Source: Allosphingosinicella indica
Lineage (GTDB): Bacteria > Pseudomonadota > Alphaproteobacteria > Sphingomonadales > Sphingomonadaceae
Assembly (NCBI RefSeq): GCF_900177405.1
Contig: NZ_LT840185.1
Coordinates: 1,355,501 to 1,419,500 of the forward strand
Reading direction: 5' to 3'
DNA length: 64,000 bases
Shown here: piece after piece, positions 63,373 through 64,000 of the stretch
Layout of the letters: each line of letters starts with the position of its first letter
Position numbering within the stretch: the stretch's first letter is position 1
Notes under the pieces: model-generated
What the model was told of the DNA's origin: nothing
Database searches by the model: none
The model's input: only the letters and a program-made list of their open reading frames with translations
Program-made: the position numbers and the translations under genes

Positions 63373-64000
63373 ATGAAGAAATTCGGGCCTGTTAGTTTGC
63401 TGCTTCTCATGTTTGCTTTCGCAGCGCCCGCCGCTGCGCAGCCCGCCGCGCTCAATATGACCGAGCAGGCGCGCCCGAAGGCGCCCGCAGTCCTGCCGCT
63501 GCGCGAGCAGGCGCGGCTGCGCGATGCGTGGCTCAAGGAGCGGCTGGACACTGTCGTGCCGATGATCATGCGCGAGCAGGGCGTCGACATGTGGGTGCTC
63601 GTCGCGCGCGAATATTTCGAAGAGCCGGTCATCGCGACAATGCTCGATGCCGAGAGCATGCACGCGCGCCGCCGCACCATCCTGGTCTTCTTCGATCCGG
63701 GCGGCGGCAAGCCGGTCGAGCGGTTCACGGTCAGCCGCTACGGGCTCGGCGGGCTTTTCGCCCCTGCCTGGGAGCCCGAGAAGCAGCGCGACCAGTGGAA
63801 GCGGCTGGCGGAGATCATTGCCGAGCGCGACCCCAAGCGCATCGCCATCAACAGCTCCGCGCTCACCGCCTTCGCCGACGGCATGACGCTCAGCCAATAT
63901 GCCGAGTTCACCGAGGCGCTGCCGCGCAAGTATCGCAGCCGTGTCGAATCGAACCAGACGCTGGCGGTGCGCTGGCTGGAGACGCGCACCCCGGCGGAGA
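63373..64000 (+). CDS. Secreted M24-family peptidase (Xaa-Pro aminopeptidase-like), 5' part
   Basis: 209 codons seen; continues past the window. Signal peptide (MKKFGPVSLLLLMFAFAAPA, about 1-22). The N-terminal creatinase-like domain is present (RLDTVVPMIMREQGVDMWVL, REYFEEPVI). The catalytic pita-bread domain would lie beyond the edge, so the metal ligands cannot be checked. AGGGGAC lies about 7 bases before ATG 63373. Confidence 0.8.
   Translation, partial: MKKFGPVSLLLLMFAFAAPAAAQPAALNMTEQARPKAPAVLPLREQARLRDAWLKERLDTVVPMIMREQGVDMWVLVAREYFEEPVIATMLDAESMHARRRTILVFFDPGGGKPVERFTVSRYGLGGLFAPAWEPEKQRDQWKRLAEIIAERDPKRIAINSSALTAFADGMTLSQYAEFTEALPRKYRSRVESNQTLAVRWLETRTPAE

Overview
This is a 64 kb stretch of very GC-rich chromosome. 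Gene content and protein style point to a sphingomonad (Alphaproteobacteria, Sphingomonas-like): a MucR/Ros regulator, an lptC-lptA-lptB-rpoN cluster, tonB-exbB-exbD-exbD, a propionyl-CoA/methylmalonyl-CoA cluster containing bioB, and many short palindromic intergenic repeats. There are no rRNA, tRNA, phage, transposase or CRISPR features that I can support. Genes are tightly packed with many 4-base ATGA/GTGA/TTGA stop-start overlaps. No gap without a gene exceeds 300 bases.

1-14.5 kb: a long leftward operon encodes a membrane-fusion (HlyD-like) protein, a MacB-type ATPase, a secreted RidA-like protein and four tandem paralogous MacB/FtsX-type permeases (the last runs off the left edge). Divergent to it lie an NtrC-type response regulator and its histidine kinase. 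The 500-base region between them holds two near-consensus sigma-54 promoters facing outward and two pairs of TGTCCG-N4-CGGACA operators. Both pairs have the same 21-base spacing. The regulator is therefore the likely controller of both units. rpoN itself is at 43.7 kb.

14.5-21.7 kb: a flavin-binding protein with an Rrf2 Fe-S regulator, a single-domain response regulator, a hemerythrin-like protein, and a TonB receptor - YfiR-like protein - CHASE8-type hybrid kinase signalling chain.

21.7-32 kb: the propionyl-CoA to succinyl-CoA route (pccB, mce, methylmalonyl-CoA mutase, pccA) with biotin synthase, a secreted esterase, several tiny proteins and an enoyl-CoA hydratase. The coding sequences of pccA and bioB each carry an in-frame copy of the same palindromic repeat, which encodes a shared peptide. 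The pccA copy has a second palindromic element nested inside it.

32-43 kb: PQQ-type sugar dehydrogenase, CorC, YbeY, PhoH, MiaB, PlsC, Fur, MucR, RimI, TsaB, NifU-like protein and RNase D. 41.5-45.2 kb: LPS transport genes and rpoN. 45-60 kb: nucleotidyltransferase, a beta-flower protein, SRPBCC protein, P1 peptidase, pyridoxamine-oxidase-like protein, PepN, pheS-pheT, CCA-adding enzyme, Nudix, DUF1285, a FolM-like reductase and folB. 60.6-64 kb: tonB-exbB-exbD1-exbD2 and the start of an M24 peptidase.

The most unusual signal is the family of GC-rich double-hairpin repeats (six copies). Besides sitting between genes, they supply coding sequence in pccA and bioB, a stop codon for a DUF1285 gene, and apparently the ribosome-binding site of the methylmalonyl-CoA mutase gene. 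The second is the sigma-54-controlled four-permease export operon.
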